Shown here piece after piece: positions 17,918-26,983 of a stretch of DNA of 64,000 nt. The position numbers were made by a program, and so were the translations under genes. The notes under the pieces were generated by a model that had not been told where the DNA came from, searched no databases, and worked only from the letters and a program-made list of their open reading frames with translations. Origin of the DNA: Streptomyces sp. NBC_01268 (GTDB lineage Bacteria; Actinomycetota; Actinomycetes; Streptomycetales; Streptomycetaceae); assembly GCF_036240795.1 (NCBI RefSeq), contig NZ_CP108454.1:310001-374000 (forward strand). The letters are read 5' to 3'. Position 1 is the first letter of the stretch. Each line of letters starts with the position of its first letter.

Positions 17918-18859
17918 GTGATCAGCCTTCGAGGACTGACCAAACGCTACGGCGAGACGCCGGCCGTGGACGACCTGACGCTCGACGTCCACGCCGGCCG
18001 GGTGACCGGCTTCCTCGGCCCCAACGGGGCCGGGAAGTCGACGACGATGCGCATGATCCTGGGGCTCGACCGCCCCACACGCGGACGGGCCCTGATCGCC
18101 GGCCGGCCCTACGCCGACCTCCGCCGGCCGTTGCGGGCGGTCGGGGCGATGCTGGACGCCCGCGCCGTCCACCCGGCCCGCTCCGGCCGCGCGCACCTGG
18201 TCGCCCAGGCCCGGGCCAACGGCATCGGGGTACGACGGGTGGACGAAGTCCTGGAGGCGGTGGGTCTGGCCGAGGCGTCCCGCAGACCTGCGGGGACGTA
18301 CTCCCTGGGTATGAGCGGGCGGTTGGGAGTGGCGGGCGCTCTGCTCGGCGACCCTCCGGTGCTGATCCTGGACGAACCGGTCAACGGCCTCGACCCCGAC
18401 GGGGTGCAGTGGATCCGCGGACTCGTGCGGGACCAGGCGGCGCAGGGGCGCACCGTGTTCCTGTCCAGCCATCTGATGAGCGAGATGCAGGTGACGGCCG
18501 ATCATCTCGTGGTGATCGGGCGGGGGCGGCTGCTGAGCGACACGTCCCTGGCGTCGTTCCTGGCTGCCGCGTCGCCCGCCTCGGCTCGGGCCTCGGTGCC
18601 CGACCCGGAAGGGCGGTCCGCGCTGGTCCGCTGTCTGACGGCGGCCACCGACGTGCGTGTGGAGACGTCCGCGTCGGGGGAACTCGCCGTGGGTGGCATG
18701 AGCGCGGCCGAACTCGGGGACCTCGCCCACCGCTGCGGCGTGCGGCTGCACGCGCTGGGCGACGTGACGGTTTCGCTGGAGCAGGCGTACATGGACCTGA
18801 CCGCGCGGAGCGTCGAGTACGCCTCGGGCGCCACCGAGCAGAAGGGGGCACAGCGGTGA
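17918..18859 (+). CDS. ABC-2 transporter ATP-binding protein
   Basis: 313 residues from a GTG at 17918 (RBS-like AAGGAAA). Walker A is GFLGPNGAGKSTTMRMILGL, the signature is YSLGMSGRLGVAGAL (SLGMSGRL, a slightly weakened LSGGQ), Walker B is PPVLILDEPVNGLDPDG, and the switch His lies in TVFLSSHLMSEMQ. A ~100-residue C-terminal extension is normal for DrrA-like exporters. It overlaps the permease gene by four bases (GTGA), so the two form one exporter. The adjacent two-component system suggests inducible export of a toxic compound or peptide. Confidence 0.92.
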   Translation: MISLRGLTKRYGETPAVDDLTLDVHAGRVTGFLGPNGAGKSTTMRMILGLDRPTRGRALIAGRPYADLRRPLRAVGAMLDARAVHPARSGRAHLVAQARANGIGVRRVDEVLEAVGLAEASRRPAGTYSLGMSGRLGVAGALLGDPPVLILDEPVNGLDPDGVQWIRGLVRDQAAQGRTVFLSSHLMSEMQVTADHLVVIGRGRLLSDTSLASFLAAASPASARASVPDPEGRSALVRCLTAATDVRVETSASGELAVGGMSAAELGDLAHRCGVRLHALGDVTVSLEQAYMDLTARSVEYASGATEQKGAQR

Positions 18860-19677
18860 GTACCGGGATGTCCACCGGCAATCCGGTGACCGGGCGGCCC
18901 GAGGAGGAGCCCGCGGCTCCAGGACGGCGCTGGGCTGGTGGCTTCGCCGGGGCCGTGGCCTGCGAGTGGACCAAGCTCTGGTCCGTCCGCGCCTCCTCCC
19001 TCTGTCTTCTGGCGGGACTCGTGGTCACCGCCGTGTTCACCTTCTACTACGCCTCGATCTCCCGTATCAACGAGCACCCGGTCCAGCCCGCGGGGAACGC
19101 GGTGGCCGCCTCCGTGGTCGTCACCCAGTTCGCGGTCGTCGTCCTGGCCGCGGTCGCGGTGACCTCCGAGTACTCGACGGGGACCATGCGTTCCTCCCTG
19201 TTGTGGGTGCCGCGGCGGCATCGGGTCCAGGCGGCGAAGGCGCTGGTGGCGGGCGCGGTCGCGTCCCTCGCGGGTGCCGTGTACACCGTGGTGGGCACGG
19301 CCGTCGCCTGGCCGGCGTTCGAGGGGCGGGCCTCCTTCGACGCCGGCACGACCGTCGGTCAGATCCTCGCGATCGGGGGCTATCAGGCGCTCGTGGCCGT
19401 ACTCACCGTCGGGGTGGCTTTCGCCGCGCGGCATCCGGCCGGCGCGCTGTCGGTCCTCGCCGGGCTGCTGTGGGCGCTGCCGAGCGTGCTCCTGGGGCTC
19501 GGCAGCGACGCGCTCGCGGCCGTGAACGACGCCCTGCCGTACGGAGCGGGCTCCCATCTCATGCGCTCCGGCGGCGACGCCCCGTACTCCTCGGCCACGG
19601 CCCTCCTCATCGTGGCCGCGTGGACGGCGGTGGCGCACATCACCGGCCGGTACGTGCTGCGCCGCAGGGACGCCTGA
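18856..19677 (+). CDS. ABC-2 transporter permease
   Basis: 273 residues from the GTG at 18856 overlapping the stop of the ATPase gene. After a cytoplasmic head (GAVACEWTKLWSVRASSLCL is the typical E-W-x-K-L coupling segment of these permeases) there are about six membrane helices, with the first at SSLCLLAGLVVTAVFTFYYA. VVVLAAVAVTSEYSTGTMRS is the conserved E-Y-x-x-G-T motif of ABC-2 permeases. Partner of the upstream ATPase. Confidence 0.9.
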   Translation: MSTGMSTGNPVTGRPEEEPAAPGRRWAGGFAGAVACEWTKLWSVRASSLCLLAGLVVTAVFTFYYASISRINEHPVQPAGNAVAASVVVTQFAVVVLAAVAVTSEYSTGTMRSSLLWVPRRHRVQAAKALVAGAVASLAGAVYTVVGTAVAWPAFEGRASFDAGTTVGQILAIGGYQALVAVLTVGVAFAARHPAGALSVLAGLLWALPSVLLGLGSDALAAVNDALPYGAGSHLMRSGGDAPYSSATALLIVAAWTAVAHITGRYVLRRRDA

Positions 19678-19802
19678 CCGCGTCGCCGCCGGACGACCGG
19701 GCTTCGGCCCCGGCGGGCGAAGGCGGGCGGCCGGTCCACGTACCCGAGCGAGAATCGACGCGAGCGGCTCTCGCCACCCGACCGGAAGGACGTCCCCACC
19801 CC

Positions 19803-21512
19803 ATGCGGCACCCTCTCCTCCCTCCGACCAGGCTCGTCCTCGCCGACGGGGCGCTGTGGGCCGTGCTCGCGACCGTCACCGGATACGGGTTCCGGGACGC
19901 GGGCGGGGCCGCCTCTCCGGTCCGGGACCTGCTGCTCCCCCTGGCCGTCCTGGCGGTGTCGGTCCCGCTGGCCCGCACCAGGCCGGCGTCGGCGGTGCTC
20001 GTCGTCAACGGGCTGTGCGCACTGGGTCTGGCGGATTCCGCGACCCCGGCCAACGCTCACGTCCTGTCGCTGGCCGCGTTGAGCTGTCTGCTCGGTGTGC
20101 GGATCGCCCGGGCCCGGGCGGCGCTGGTGGTGCTTGCGGCGTGCCTGGTCGTCGACGTCGCGACCTGCGCGGTGCTGCGGGTACCGGCCGTGTGGTGGTT
20201 CTACACCCTGACCGTGATACCCGCGGCGCTCCTGCTGCCGTGGCTGGTGGGCCGCCACTGGCGCGGCCGACGCGAACTCGTGCGGGGTGGCTGGAGGTTG
20301 GCCCGGAGCCTGGAGGAGCGCCAGCATCTCGTCGCGGAGCGGGCGCGGCTGACCGAACGCGCGGACATCGCGGCCGACATGCACGACTCGCTCGGCCATG
20401 TCCTGAGTCTGGTCGCCCTGCGCGCCGGGGCCCTGGAACTCTCCCCCGACCTCACCGACCGTGATCGCGCCGACCTGGCCGAGCTGCGCGGGACGATCGC
20501 CGATGCCGTCGAGCAGCTGCGGCAGACCGTCACCGTCCTCCACGACCCACGGGACGCGGGTACCGGGACCGGGACCGTGGCCGGCGCGGGCGGCCTGCCC
20601 GTCAAGGACACGGTCGCGGACCTCGTCGCCCGGGCGGCCGCCTCCGGGGTGCCGGTGAGCTGGGAGCAGCGCGGACCGGTGCCGGTGCTGCCGCCGCTGG
20701 TGGAACGCGGAATCTACCGGGTGGTGCGGGAGGGCCTCACCAACTCCGTGAAGCACGCCCCGGGAAGCGCCGTCAGGATACGGATCGACCACGCGCTCGA
20801 CCACACCCGCGTGAGTGTCGTGAACGCCGCGCGGGCGGACGCACGGGCCGGAGAAGCCGACGAGCAGACGTCCGCCACCGGCGGCCGGGGACTGACAGGG
20901 CTTCGGGAACGGATGGAGGTCCTCGGCGGCGCCTTGCACACCGGTCCGCACCAGGGCGGCTTCCGCGTCACCGCCGTCCTCCCCCACCAGACGACGGCCC
21001 GCCCCCTGGAACGGACAGCCGTCACCGGGGCAGGCACGCACACCGACCACCTCGGGGCCACGGAATCCGCCGAACGACTCGCCGCGGTGAGGCGCGCCGC
21101 GCGGCGCCGCACCGTTGCGGCGTTCGCCGCGCCCGCCGCTGCGGCAGCGATCTTCCTCCCGGCCGCCGCCTATCTTGCCTGGCAGCTGACGACGGGAGTG
21201 CTGACACCGTCCCGGTTCGATGCCCTGGAGCCGGGACGCCCCCGCGCCGAGCTCGGCCGTCTGCTTCCGGCACGCGCCTTCCCGTATCCGCCGGACGACG
21301 CCCGTTCCGCACCCCGACCGCCCGGTACCGATTGCGACTTCTACCGCTCCGGCCGCGACCTGCTGCACCAGGTCGATCTCTACCGGCTCTGCTGGTCGGA
21401 CGGCGTCCTCGTGGCCAAGGACACCCTGGAAGCGAACCGGAGCCGACCGGCCCGGCCCGCGGAGACGCCTCACGACGTCGAGAGCCCGGCCGCCACGACG
21501 TACAGCCCCTGA
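19803..21512 (+). CDS. NarL-type sensor histidine kinase with extra C-terminal membrane and extracytoplasmic domain
   Basis: 569 residues, ATG at 19803. An N-terminal block of about five or six membrane helices (residues 10-160) precedes the HisKA_3 box RADIAADMHDSLGHVLSLVA (phospho-His near 193) and the HATPase: N box REGLTNSVKHAPGS near 310 and GGRGLTGLRERMEVLGG near 360. Unusually, the protein continues for ~170 residues: a linker, a membrane helix (about 438-461) and a small outside domain containing FDALEPGRPRAELGRLLP, reminiscent of the SmpA/BamE-like PGMTxxEVxxLLG motif, and two Cys. Presumed partner of the response regulator at 17000. Confidence 0.88.
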   Translation: MRHPLLPPTRLVLADGALWAVLATVTGYGFRDAGGAASPVRDLLLPLAVLAVSVPLARTRPASAVLVVNGLCALGLADSATPANAHVLSLAALSCLLGVRIARARAALVVLAACLVVDVATCAVLRVPAVWWFYTLTVIPAALLLPWLVGRHWRGRRELVRGGWRLARSLEERQHLVAERARLTERADIAADMHDSLGHVLSLVALRAGALELSPDLTDRDRADLAELRGTIADAVEQLRQTVTVLHDPRDAGTGTGTVAGAGGLPVKDTVADLVARAAASGVPVSWEQRGPVPVLPPLVERGIYRVVREGLTNSVKHAPGSAVRIRIDHALDHTRVSVVNAARADARAGEADEQTSATGGRGLTGLRERMEVLGGALHTGPHQGGFRVTAVLPHQTTARPLERTAVTGAGTHTDHLGATESAERLAAVRRAARRRTVAAFAAPAAAAAIFLPAAAYLAWQLTTGVLTPSRFDALEPGRPRAELGRLLPARAFPYPPDDARSAPRPPGTDCDFYRSGRDLLHQVDLYRLCWSDGVLVAKDTLEANRSRPARPAETPHDVESPAATTYSP

Positions 21513-21554
21513 CCGACAGGCACCCCGGGGACGAACTGCTGCGGTGGCTGCGTC

Positions 21555-22130
21555 CTAGCGCAAGGGCGGTCCGGCCAGCCACCCGACCAAGGCGCACCTG
21601 ATTCCCGATGTCACGGGTGTGACCTTGTGGTGTACGAAGGCGGGGAGCACGATGATGCTGCCCTGCGTCCTCGGCATGGGCTGCGGCGTGCCGAACACCT
21701 CGAGGTCGCCGCCCTCGTAGTCGCGGCCATCGCTGAGTTGGATGCTGACGGTCAACTTCCTTTTGGACAGCGGTTTTTCGAGGCCGTAGTCGTTGTGCCA
21801 GTGGAAGTGCCCGTGGCCCCCGACGTACTCGAGGAACTGCGGGGGTTTGACGATCTCGGTCACGTCCAGCTCGAAGTAGTGGCGGTTCAGCACCTCGGCC
21901 GCGTCCCAGATGAGTTGGTAGACGTCCTCGAACAGCGCCGACCGCGGAAGCAGACGTGAATGGCCGACGCGGTGATCGGGCAAGGACTCCTGGCCGACGA
22001 CGCCAGTGGCGACGGTGTCGAGAGACCTGCACCGCTCGGCGAGTTCCGCACACACATCGGGGGCGAGGCCGGGCACGATCGTGGCCCACTGCCCGGGCTG
22101 GCCCGTGACGCGAGCCGTGTCGTTCCTCAT
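21555..22130 (-). CDS. 2-oxoglutarate/Fe(II)-dependent oxygenase (prolyl-4-hydroxylase-like) of the RiPP locus
   Basis: 191 residues from the ATG at 22130, which overlaps the stop of the upstream gene (ATGA) and has GAGGGAG upstream. The jelly-roll iron site is clear: HFHWHNDYGLEK gives His-x-Asp near residue 110, and LPAFVHHKVTPVTSG gives the distal His near 165 with IRCALVGW carrying the 2-oxoglutarate-binding Arg. SIQLSDGRDYEGGDLEVFG is typical of P4H-like enzymes. As the last gene of a three-gene coupled operon with a carbamoyltransferase, it probably hydroxylates the peptide or its side chains, and could create the hydroxyl that is then carbamoylated. That order is inference. Confidence 0.85.
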   Translation of the reverse strand: MRNDTARVTGQPGQWATIVPGLAPDVCAELAERCRSLDTVATGVVGQESLPDHRVGHSRLLPRSALFEDVYQLIWDAAEVLNRHYFELDVTEIVKPPQFLEYVGGHGHFHWHNDYGLEKPLSKRKLTVSIQLSDGRDYEGGDLEVFGTPQPMPRTQGSIIVLPAFVHHKVTPVTSGIRCALVGWLAGPPLR

Positions 22131-23248
22131 CCTGCTCCCTCGCATGCCAACGGTCGGAGCATCATGTGGTCGAAGGGTCGCTCGGCGGGGATGTCCAGTG
22201 CGCCGGTGTCCCTCACGGCGCGTACGAAGCCCGCGATGAGCGAATCGGTTTCGGCGGCCACGTGCTTCCGCAGGAACCCACGCACCTGTGAGGGTTCGTC
22301 GAGCGCGGCCAGGGCTCCGAGCACCACCCGGTGGTCGGGCTCGGTGATGCGGTGCAACATCGTCACGGCGCCCACATGGCGCAGCTCGGCCGACACAGCG
22401 TCGCCGAACGGCCCCGCCACTCCCGGCCACCGCGCCTCCGACCACCCGAGCGCGGCATGCACCAGTGTCGAGGCCGCCGCGTTGCGACTGAGTTCGCGCA
22501 CCACCAGGAACGCCGTGTGCACGTCGCAACGGGCGATCAGCGTCTCCACCGTCCGGGCGAGCCCTGTGGCGCCGGAACGGATCAGCATTCTGACCAACTG
22601 CACGGTGCGCGTGCGCAGCAGATCGTCCTTGCTGGGGTCGAGAGCGATGGTGGGAGGGAAGTAGGCGTACTCGGGGATGGGGGAGGAATGCCCACAGGTG
22701 CGCGCCACCAGGGTGACGCTCGGGCAGCCGAGATGCACGACGGAGTGGATCAACGCGGGGCCTTCGTGGATCTCGTGCACGGCTCCGACGTCGAGCAACT
22801 CCGCACCGGTGGCGACGACCCGTCCGATCATGAAGTGGTCGTCGAACCGGTGTGTCTCGGCGAACTCGAAGCGGGTGTGGACGCTCTGACCGTCCAGGAC
22901 GGCGAACGCACCGGAGAATCCGTGCGCGTGCACGTCGGTGCTGCTCTGGACCCAGTACAGGGCGTCGAGCTGGAACTCGCCGTCGTGGTAGAGCGTGACG
23001 GGTGGTTGCCCGAAGGTCTCGTCGAGCCGCGGCTGGAAGGGGAGTTCGGCGCCGTCGAGTACCCAGTGCAGGACGTCGTCGCCCGTGACGGGCTCGCGGG
23101 CGAGGCCGTCCGCGATGGCTCCGGCGGCGAGGGATGGAAACGATGCGCGGGTGCTGTCGGCCCGGCGCCAGCGGCGCCGGAGCTCGGCGGCGGTGGAGGA
23201 CACGAAGCTGTCGACCCGAGCGCGTGTCAGCGTCTCGATGCCCGTCAC
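22127..23248 (-). CDS. Cupin-like protein of unknown function in the RiPP locus
   Basis: 373 residues from a GTG at 23248 that overlaps the carbamoyltransferase stop (GTGA). I do not recognise the family. Residues ~95-150 look like a cupin or cysteine-dioxygenase-like metal site: STDVHAHGFSGAFAVLDGQS near 106, then SVHTRFEFAETHRFDDHF and VGAVHEIHEGPALIHSVVHL, giving several closely spaced His residues on beta strands. The second half (RTRTVQLVRMLIRSGATGLA onward) is helical and repeat-like, resembling HEAT-type solenoids. Both neighbours are tailoring enzymes and the gene is coupled to both, so it is likely a third tailoring enzyme or a substrate-binding partner. Confidence 0.6.
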   Translation of the reverse strand: MTGIETLTRARVDSFVSSTAAELRRRWRRADSTRASFPSLAAGAIADGLAREPVTGDDVLHWVLDGAELPFQPRLDETFGQPPVTLYHDGEFQLDALYWVQSSTDVHAHGFSGAFAVLDGQSVHTRFEFAETHRFDDHFMIGRVVATGAELLDVGAVHEIHEGPALIHSVVHLGCPSVTLVARTCGHSSPIPEYAYFPPTIALDPSKDDLLRTRTVQLVRMLIRSGATGLARTVETLIARCDVHTAFLVVRELSRNAAASTLVHAALGWSEARWPGVAGPFGDAVSAELRHVGAVTMLHRITEPDHRVVLGALAALDEPSQVRGFLRKHVAAETDSLIAGFVRAVRDTGALDIPAERPFDHMMLRPLACEGAG

Positions 23249-25302
23249 GATGCTGCAACCTCCTGGCGGTCAACCAATGGAATCGAGGGCACCGTTGCCC
23301 GGAAATCCAGAATCCGGGTTCGGCGGAGGAACCGCATCGTCCGGGTCAGCTGGGCGGCGGTGAGTTCGTCGTTCCGGTCGCGCCGAAGCCGCTCGTGGAT
23401 CTCGTGCCCCGTCGACACGCCGTCGACCGACGCCAGCACGGACAGCGCCTCCGCGGTGACCGGCTGGACCCTGCTGCCCCACGGTGTGGCCACTTCGAAC
23501 GCGACGGCCGACGCCCGGCTCTCGACCGAGGCCGTTGGCCCTGGCGGGAGCGCGTGGTCGACGGTGTACCCGGCGGCGGCGATGACGGGCACCAGCCCCA
23601 GGATGGAGTCGAAGTCCGGCGCCGGCTCGACGAGCACGCCTTCGATCACCGCGAAGTCCAGCCCCAGTTCGAGCATCGTCCACAACGCGTCGGTCGGCGT
23701 CTCGACGATGGGCTGCCCGGAGCCGTTCAGCGAGGTATTCAAGATCATCGGCACGCCGGTGCGCTCGTGGAAGCGCCGGATCAGCGCGTGGTAGCGCGGC
23801 TGGAGCTCTTCGTGAACGGATTGCACGCGCGCGCTGTCGTCGACGTGCGCGACGGCGGGCACCCGGGACCCGCAGCCCGGTCGGAAGGTGAACGTGCGCA
23901 GCATGAACGGGCTGACGCACCGCGTCTCGTCGACGTCGAACCAGGTGTGGACGTGTTCGGCCAGCACCGACGGAGCGAACGGGCGGAACGCCTCTCGCTG
24001 CTTGACGTCGCGGTTCAGCCTCACCTTGTGCTCCGCACGGCGAGGATCCGCCACGATGCTGCGTTGCCCCAGCGCGCGTGGGCCGAGTTCGCTCCGGCCG
24101 TCGAACCACGCCCCGAGCTGTCCGCGCTCCAACCGGTCCGCAGCGACGTCGGCGATGTCGGTCACGTCCCGGTCCGGGCACACGGCGACGAGCGGGACCG
24201 ACCGGATGGCTTCCTGCACGTCGCTCGGTTCGTAGCGGTGCCCGAATCCCTCACTCACCAGCCTGGCAGGTCGGTGCCGGCGGTGACGCCAGAGACCGTA
24301 GAACGCGGCGCCGACGGCGGGTCCGCTGTCCTCGGCGAAGGGCGCGACGAAGACGTCGGAGAAGCCGGACTCGTGCATCAGGCGTTCGTTCACCAGGCAG
24401 TTCAGCGCCACGCCGCCGGAGTAGCACAGGTTCGCCGAGGTGGACGACGCGCGCAGCCGACGCACCAACGCCAGGATCGCCTCCTCAAGGGCGGACTGGA
24501 CCGAGGCGGCGAGGTCGGCGTACTCGCGCCGGCGCAGAGGCCATCGGTCGGAGTGCGGAAACCGCTCCGGTACGGCGGTGGCGAACGTCGCCAAGCCGTC
24601 GGTCACGGACACGAACTCGTGCGGCTGGAACGACGGCGTACCGAACGGAGCCAGCCCCATGACCTTGCCCGCGTCCATGGGGTCGCCGAAGATCTGCTGA
24701 GCGACGGCGGAGTACATGCCGCCGATACTGCCGAAGCCGGGCATTCCCGCGCCGTCGCGGTCCAGCCACTTGCCTGCTGGGACGAGCTGCTTGGCGAGGG
24801 GGCGGACGGTCGCTCCCGACGCCTCGTACGTCGAGATGATCTCCCAGCCGCCGGGTGCGCCGATGACGGCGCGGCACTCCTCTTCGCTGAGATCTCGATC
24901 GGGTGACCCCATTCCGTCCACGACGAGGATGGCGGCATCCGAGAAACCCGACACGGCGTAGGCGCTGAGGGCGTGGCCGAGGTGGTGCGAAATCCGCAGG
25001 GTGGGAATCCCGTGGAAGCACGGGCGCAGTTGACGATTCAGGCTCACGTCCTGCTCGGCCTGACCCGCCTCCCCCTGCACGCACAGCACGATGGCGTCCA
25101 ATTGCCGCGGCTCGATCCCGGCATGGCGCAGGCAGTACTCGGTGGCCAGGCTGACGGAGGCGCCGTAGGTGCGGTCGCGCTTGATTCCCGAGAGCCGTTC
25201 CTCTTGGACGGCGGCGACGATCTCGTCTCCGTGCAGCAGACACGCACCGCCGTTGTGTGCGGCGCTGAGTCCGAGAATCCACGGCGTTTCAGTGTTTCTC
25301 AA
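23245..25302 (-). CDS. NodU/CmcH-type O-carbamoyltransferase with extra C-terminal winged-helix-like domain
   Basis: 685 residues from a TTG at 25302 (GGGAG 5 nt upstream); earlier in-frame codons cross the divergent promoter. The N-terminal Kae1-like half starts PWILGLSAAHNGGACLLHGD, contains ISHHLGHALSAYAVSGFSDA (metal/catalytic His near 105), VVDGMG and CYSGGVALNCLVNERL. The YrdC-like half has GAWFDGRSELGPRALGQRSI near 405 and MILNTSLNGSGQPIVETP. These enzymes transfer carbamoyl from carbamoyl phosphate through carbamoyl-AMP to a hydroxyl. Residues ~605-685 (VTAEALSVLASVDGVSTGHE, then TAAQLTRTMRFLRRTRILDF) lie beyond the usual end and resemble a PqqD/RRE-type winged helix, suggesting peptide recognition. 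Confidence 0.88.
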   Translation of the reverse strand: MRNTETPWILGLSAAHNGGACLLHGDEIVAAVQEERLSGIKRDRTYGASVSLATEYCLRHAGIEPRQLDAIVLCVQGEAGQAEQDVSLNRQLRPCFHGIPTLRISHHLGHALSAYAVSGFSDAAILVVDGMGSPDRDLSEEECRAVIGAPGGWEIISTYEASGATVRPLAKQLVPAGKWLDRDGAGMPGFGSIGGMYSAVAQQIFGDPMDAGKVMGLAPFGTPSFQPHEFVSVTDGLATFATAVPERFPHSDRWPLRRREYADLAASVQSALEEAILALVRRLRASSTSANLCYSGGVALNCLVNERLMHESGFSDVFVAPFAEDSGPAVGAAFYGLWRHRRHRPARLVSEGFGHRYEPSDVQEAIRSVPLVAVCPDRDVTDIADVAADRLERGQLGAWFDGRSELGPRALGQRSIVADPRRAEHKVRLNRDVKQREAFRPFAPSVLAEHVHTWFDVDETRCVSPFMLRTFTFRPGCGSRVPAVAHVDDSARVQSVHEELQPRYHALIRRFHERTGVPMILNTSLNGSGQPIVETPTDALWTMLELGLDFAVIEGVLVEPAPDFDSILGLVPVIAAAGYTVDHALPPGPTASVESRASAVAFEVATPWGSRVQPVTAEALSVLASVDGVSTGHEIHERLRRDRNDELTAAQLTRTMRFLRRTRILDFRATVPSIPLVDRQEVAAS

Positions 25303-25511
25303 GCGATCTCCCGCCCTATCATCGGAAATCGGTGGCGACCCGGCGCGCGTACCAAGCAAGCCTATGCCCGACGGGTGCGTCGTCCTCGAACTGGCCGATG
25401 GAAGACCGGCCCGATAACCCATCCGAACGAAAGTCGCGCCGCCAAACGGCGGCACCTCGATCAGGTTCGGCACGGGGATTACGGATTCCGGTCCCCACGA
25501 ATGGAGGCGGA
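25303..25511. promoter_or_regulatory. Divergent promoter region of the RiPP locus
   Basis: 209 bp separate the carbamoyltransferase operon (leftward) from the radical SAM gene (rightward). It must hold both promoters, so the two arms are probably co-regulated. No regulator gene lies in the locus. The stretch 25300-25330 (CCGCCCTATCATCGGAAATC) is locally AT-richer; I could not assign -35/-10 boxes with confidence. Confidence 0.6.
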
Positions 25512-26963
25512 ATGCTGAAGCAGCTGCCGCTCTTGAACTCCGCGAACACGTCCGGGTGCGGGTCATGCACGTCCAAAGCCCGCCCGCGGGACATCTCCGC
25601 CCTCGCGCTGCAGGAGGAAATGCGCACTCTGGTGCAGCGAGCAGCCGACGAGCAGGCTGAACACGTCACGCTGAGCGCAGCGCCGACCGACCCGGGGCCG
25701 GCGGAGCTCACGCTCGCGCTCGACGAACCCGTGCCGCTGGTCCACGAACTGCACCACGAGCCGGTGAACGGCTCGCACGTCTGGGTGGGCGTCCAGGAGG
25801 CCGCGCTGGCAGTGGCGGACGACGCACAGCACCGGCTCATCACCAGACTCGCGGCCGGCGAATCGCCGCGCAGCATCGCGAACGACGTCGGATGGAGCGA
25901 AGCTTCGGACGTCGTGTCCCTCCTGGCGACCTCCGGGCTGATTCGCGGCTTGACGGGCTACCGCGACCGCACGCCCTCAGGCGTCACGGTGTTCGCCCGC
26001 CTCCACCTCACGCAGGCCTGCCAGCTCGAATGCGCACACTGCTACGCGGACTCGAGCCCGCACGTCGATCGCGCGAACGAGCTCCCGACGGAGCGGTGGC
26101 GCAGGTTCATCGACGACTTCGCCGCGGTCGGGGGCAAGCAGGTGCTGTTCACCGGCGGTGAGGCGCTGATGCACCCCGGCTGTCTCGAGCTCATGGCGGC
26201 CGCCAAGGCGCACCGGATGAAGGTGACGCTGTTCAGCAACGGCCTGCTGATCCCCAAGCTGGCCGAGCGCATTCATCCGCTGGTCGACCTGGTGCAGATC
26301 AGCATCGATGGACCCGACGCCGAGTCACACGACGCCATCCGCGGCCGCAACTCCTTCAAGCATGCGATCGCGGCGGTCGACAGGTTGGCCGAACTGGGAA
26401 CTCCGACGCGCATCGGCATGACGATCGTGCCCTCCACATGGCCCAACTGGGTGCAGAATTTCCCCCAGCTGCGAGACCGCTTCGCGGGGGCGCCGAACGT
26501 CGTCTTCAAATTCACCTACGGCATCATGCCGCACGGCCGCGGCAGCCAGATCGACCCCGCAGGGCCTGCGTCGCGAGAGGAAGTGAGCGACCTCCTCTCC
26601 ACGGTCAACGGTTCCGCTCCCCAGATCACGCGCTATATGGCCACGTGCGGATACGCCGATCAGATGGTGATCGGTCCCGATGGGTCGGTCTACCCGTGCC
26701 ATCTGCTGGACGGAAAGGTCTGCCACATCGACGACATGCCCGTGCGCGACATCGTCGACCTGGTGGGGGGACTGGCAACACAGATCGACGTCGACCATGT
26801 CGAGGGATGCAAGACGTGCGAGATTCGGTATCTTTGCGGCGGGACGTGCCGCGTACGCGACAGCAAGAACACCGGCTCTCGCCTGATCACCACGTGCACG
26901 CCTGAGGACAAGCGTCGTATCTACGTGAAGATGGCTGGCGATTTCGCTCAGCACGCGCGGTAA
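25512..26963 (+). CDS. Radical SAM/SPASM peptide-modifying enzyme with N-terminal RRE-like domain
   Basis: 483 residues from the ATG at 25512 (GGAGG 4 nt upstream). A second candidate ATG at 25620 has GGAGGAA directly upstream and would drop the first 36 residues, which include an odd CGSCTSK segment. An RRE/PqqD-like winged helix (LAVADDAQHRLITRLAAGES, LLATSGLIRG; about residues 95-150) precedes the radical SAM core: CQLECAHCY places the [4Fe-4S] Cys at 170, 174 and 177, with LFTGGEALMHPG and ISIDGPDAESHD downstream. The SPASM domain has YPCHLLDGKVC, EGCKTCEIRYLCGGTC and TTCTPED, able to bind auxiliary clusters. It likely cross-links or otherwise alters the downstream precursor. Confidence 0.9.
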   Translation: MLKQLPLLNSANTSGCGSCTSKARPRDISALALQEEMRTLVQRAADEQAEHVTLSAAPTDPGPAELTLALDEPVPLVHELHHEPVNGSHVWVGVQEAALAVADDAQHRLITRLAAGESPRSIANDVGWSEASDVVSLLATSGLIRGLTGYRDRTPSGVTVFARLHLTQACQLECAHCYADSSPHVDRANELPTERWRRFIDDFAAVGGKQVLFTGGEALMHPGCLELMAAAKAHRMKVTLFSNGLLIPKLAERIHPLVDLVQISIDGPDAESHDAIRGRNSFKHAIAAVDRLAELGTPTRIGMTIVPSTWPNWVQNFPQLRDRFAGAPNVVFKFTYGIMPHGRGSQIDPAGPASREEVSDLLSTVNGSAPQITRYMATCGYADQMVIGPDGSVYPCHLLDGKVCHIDDMPVRDIVDLVGGLATQIDVDHVEGCKTCEIRYLCGGTCRVRDSKNTGSRLITTCTPEDKRRIYVKMAGDFAQHAR

Positions 26964-26983
26964 AAGCCGAGAAAGGGAAAATC

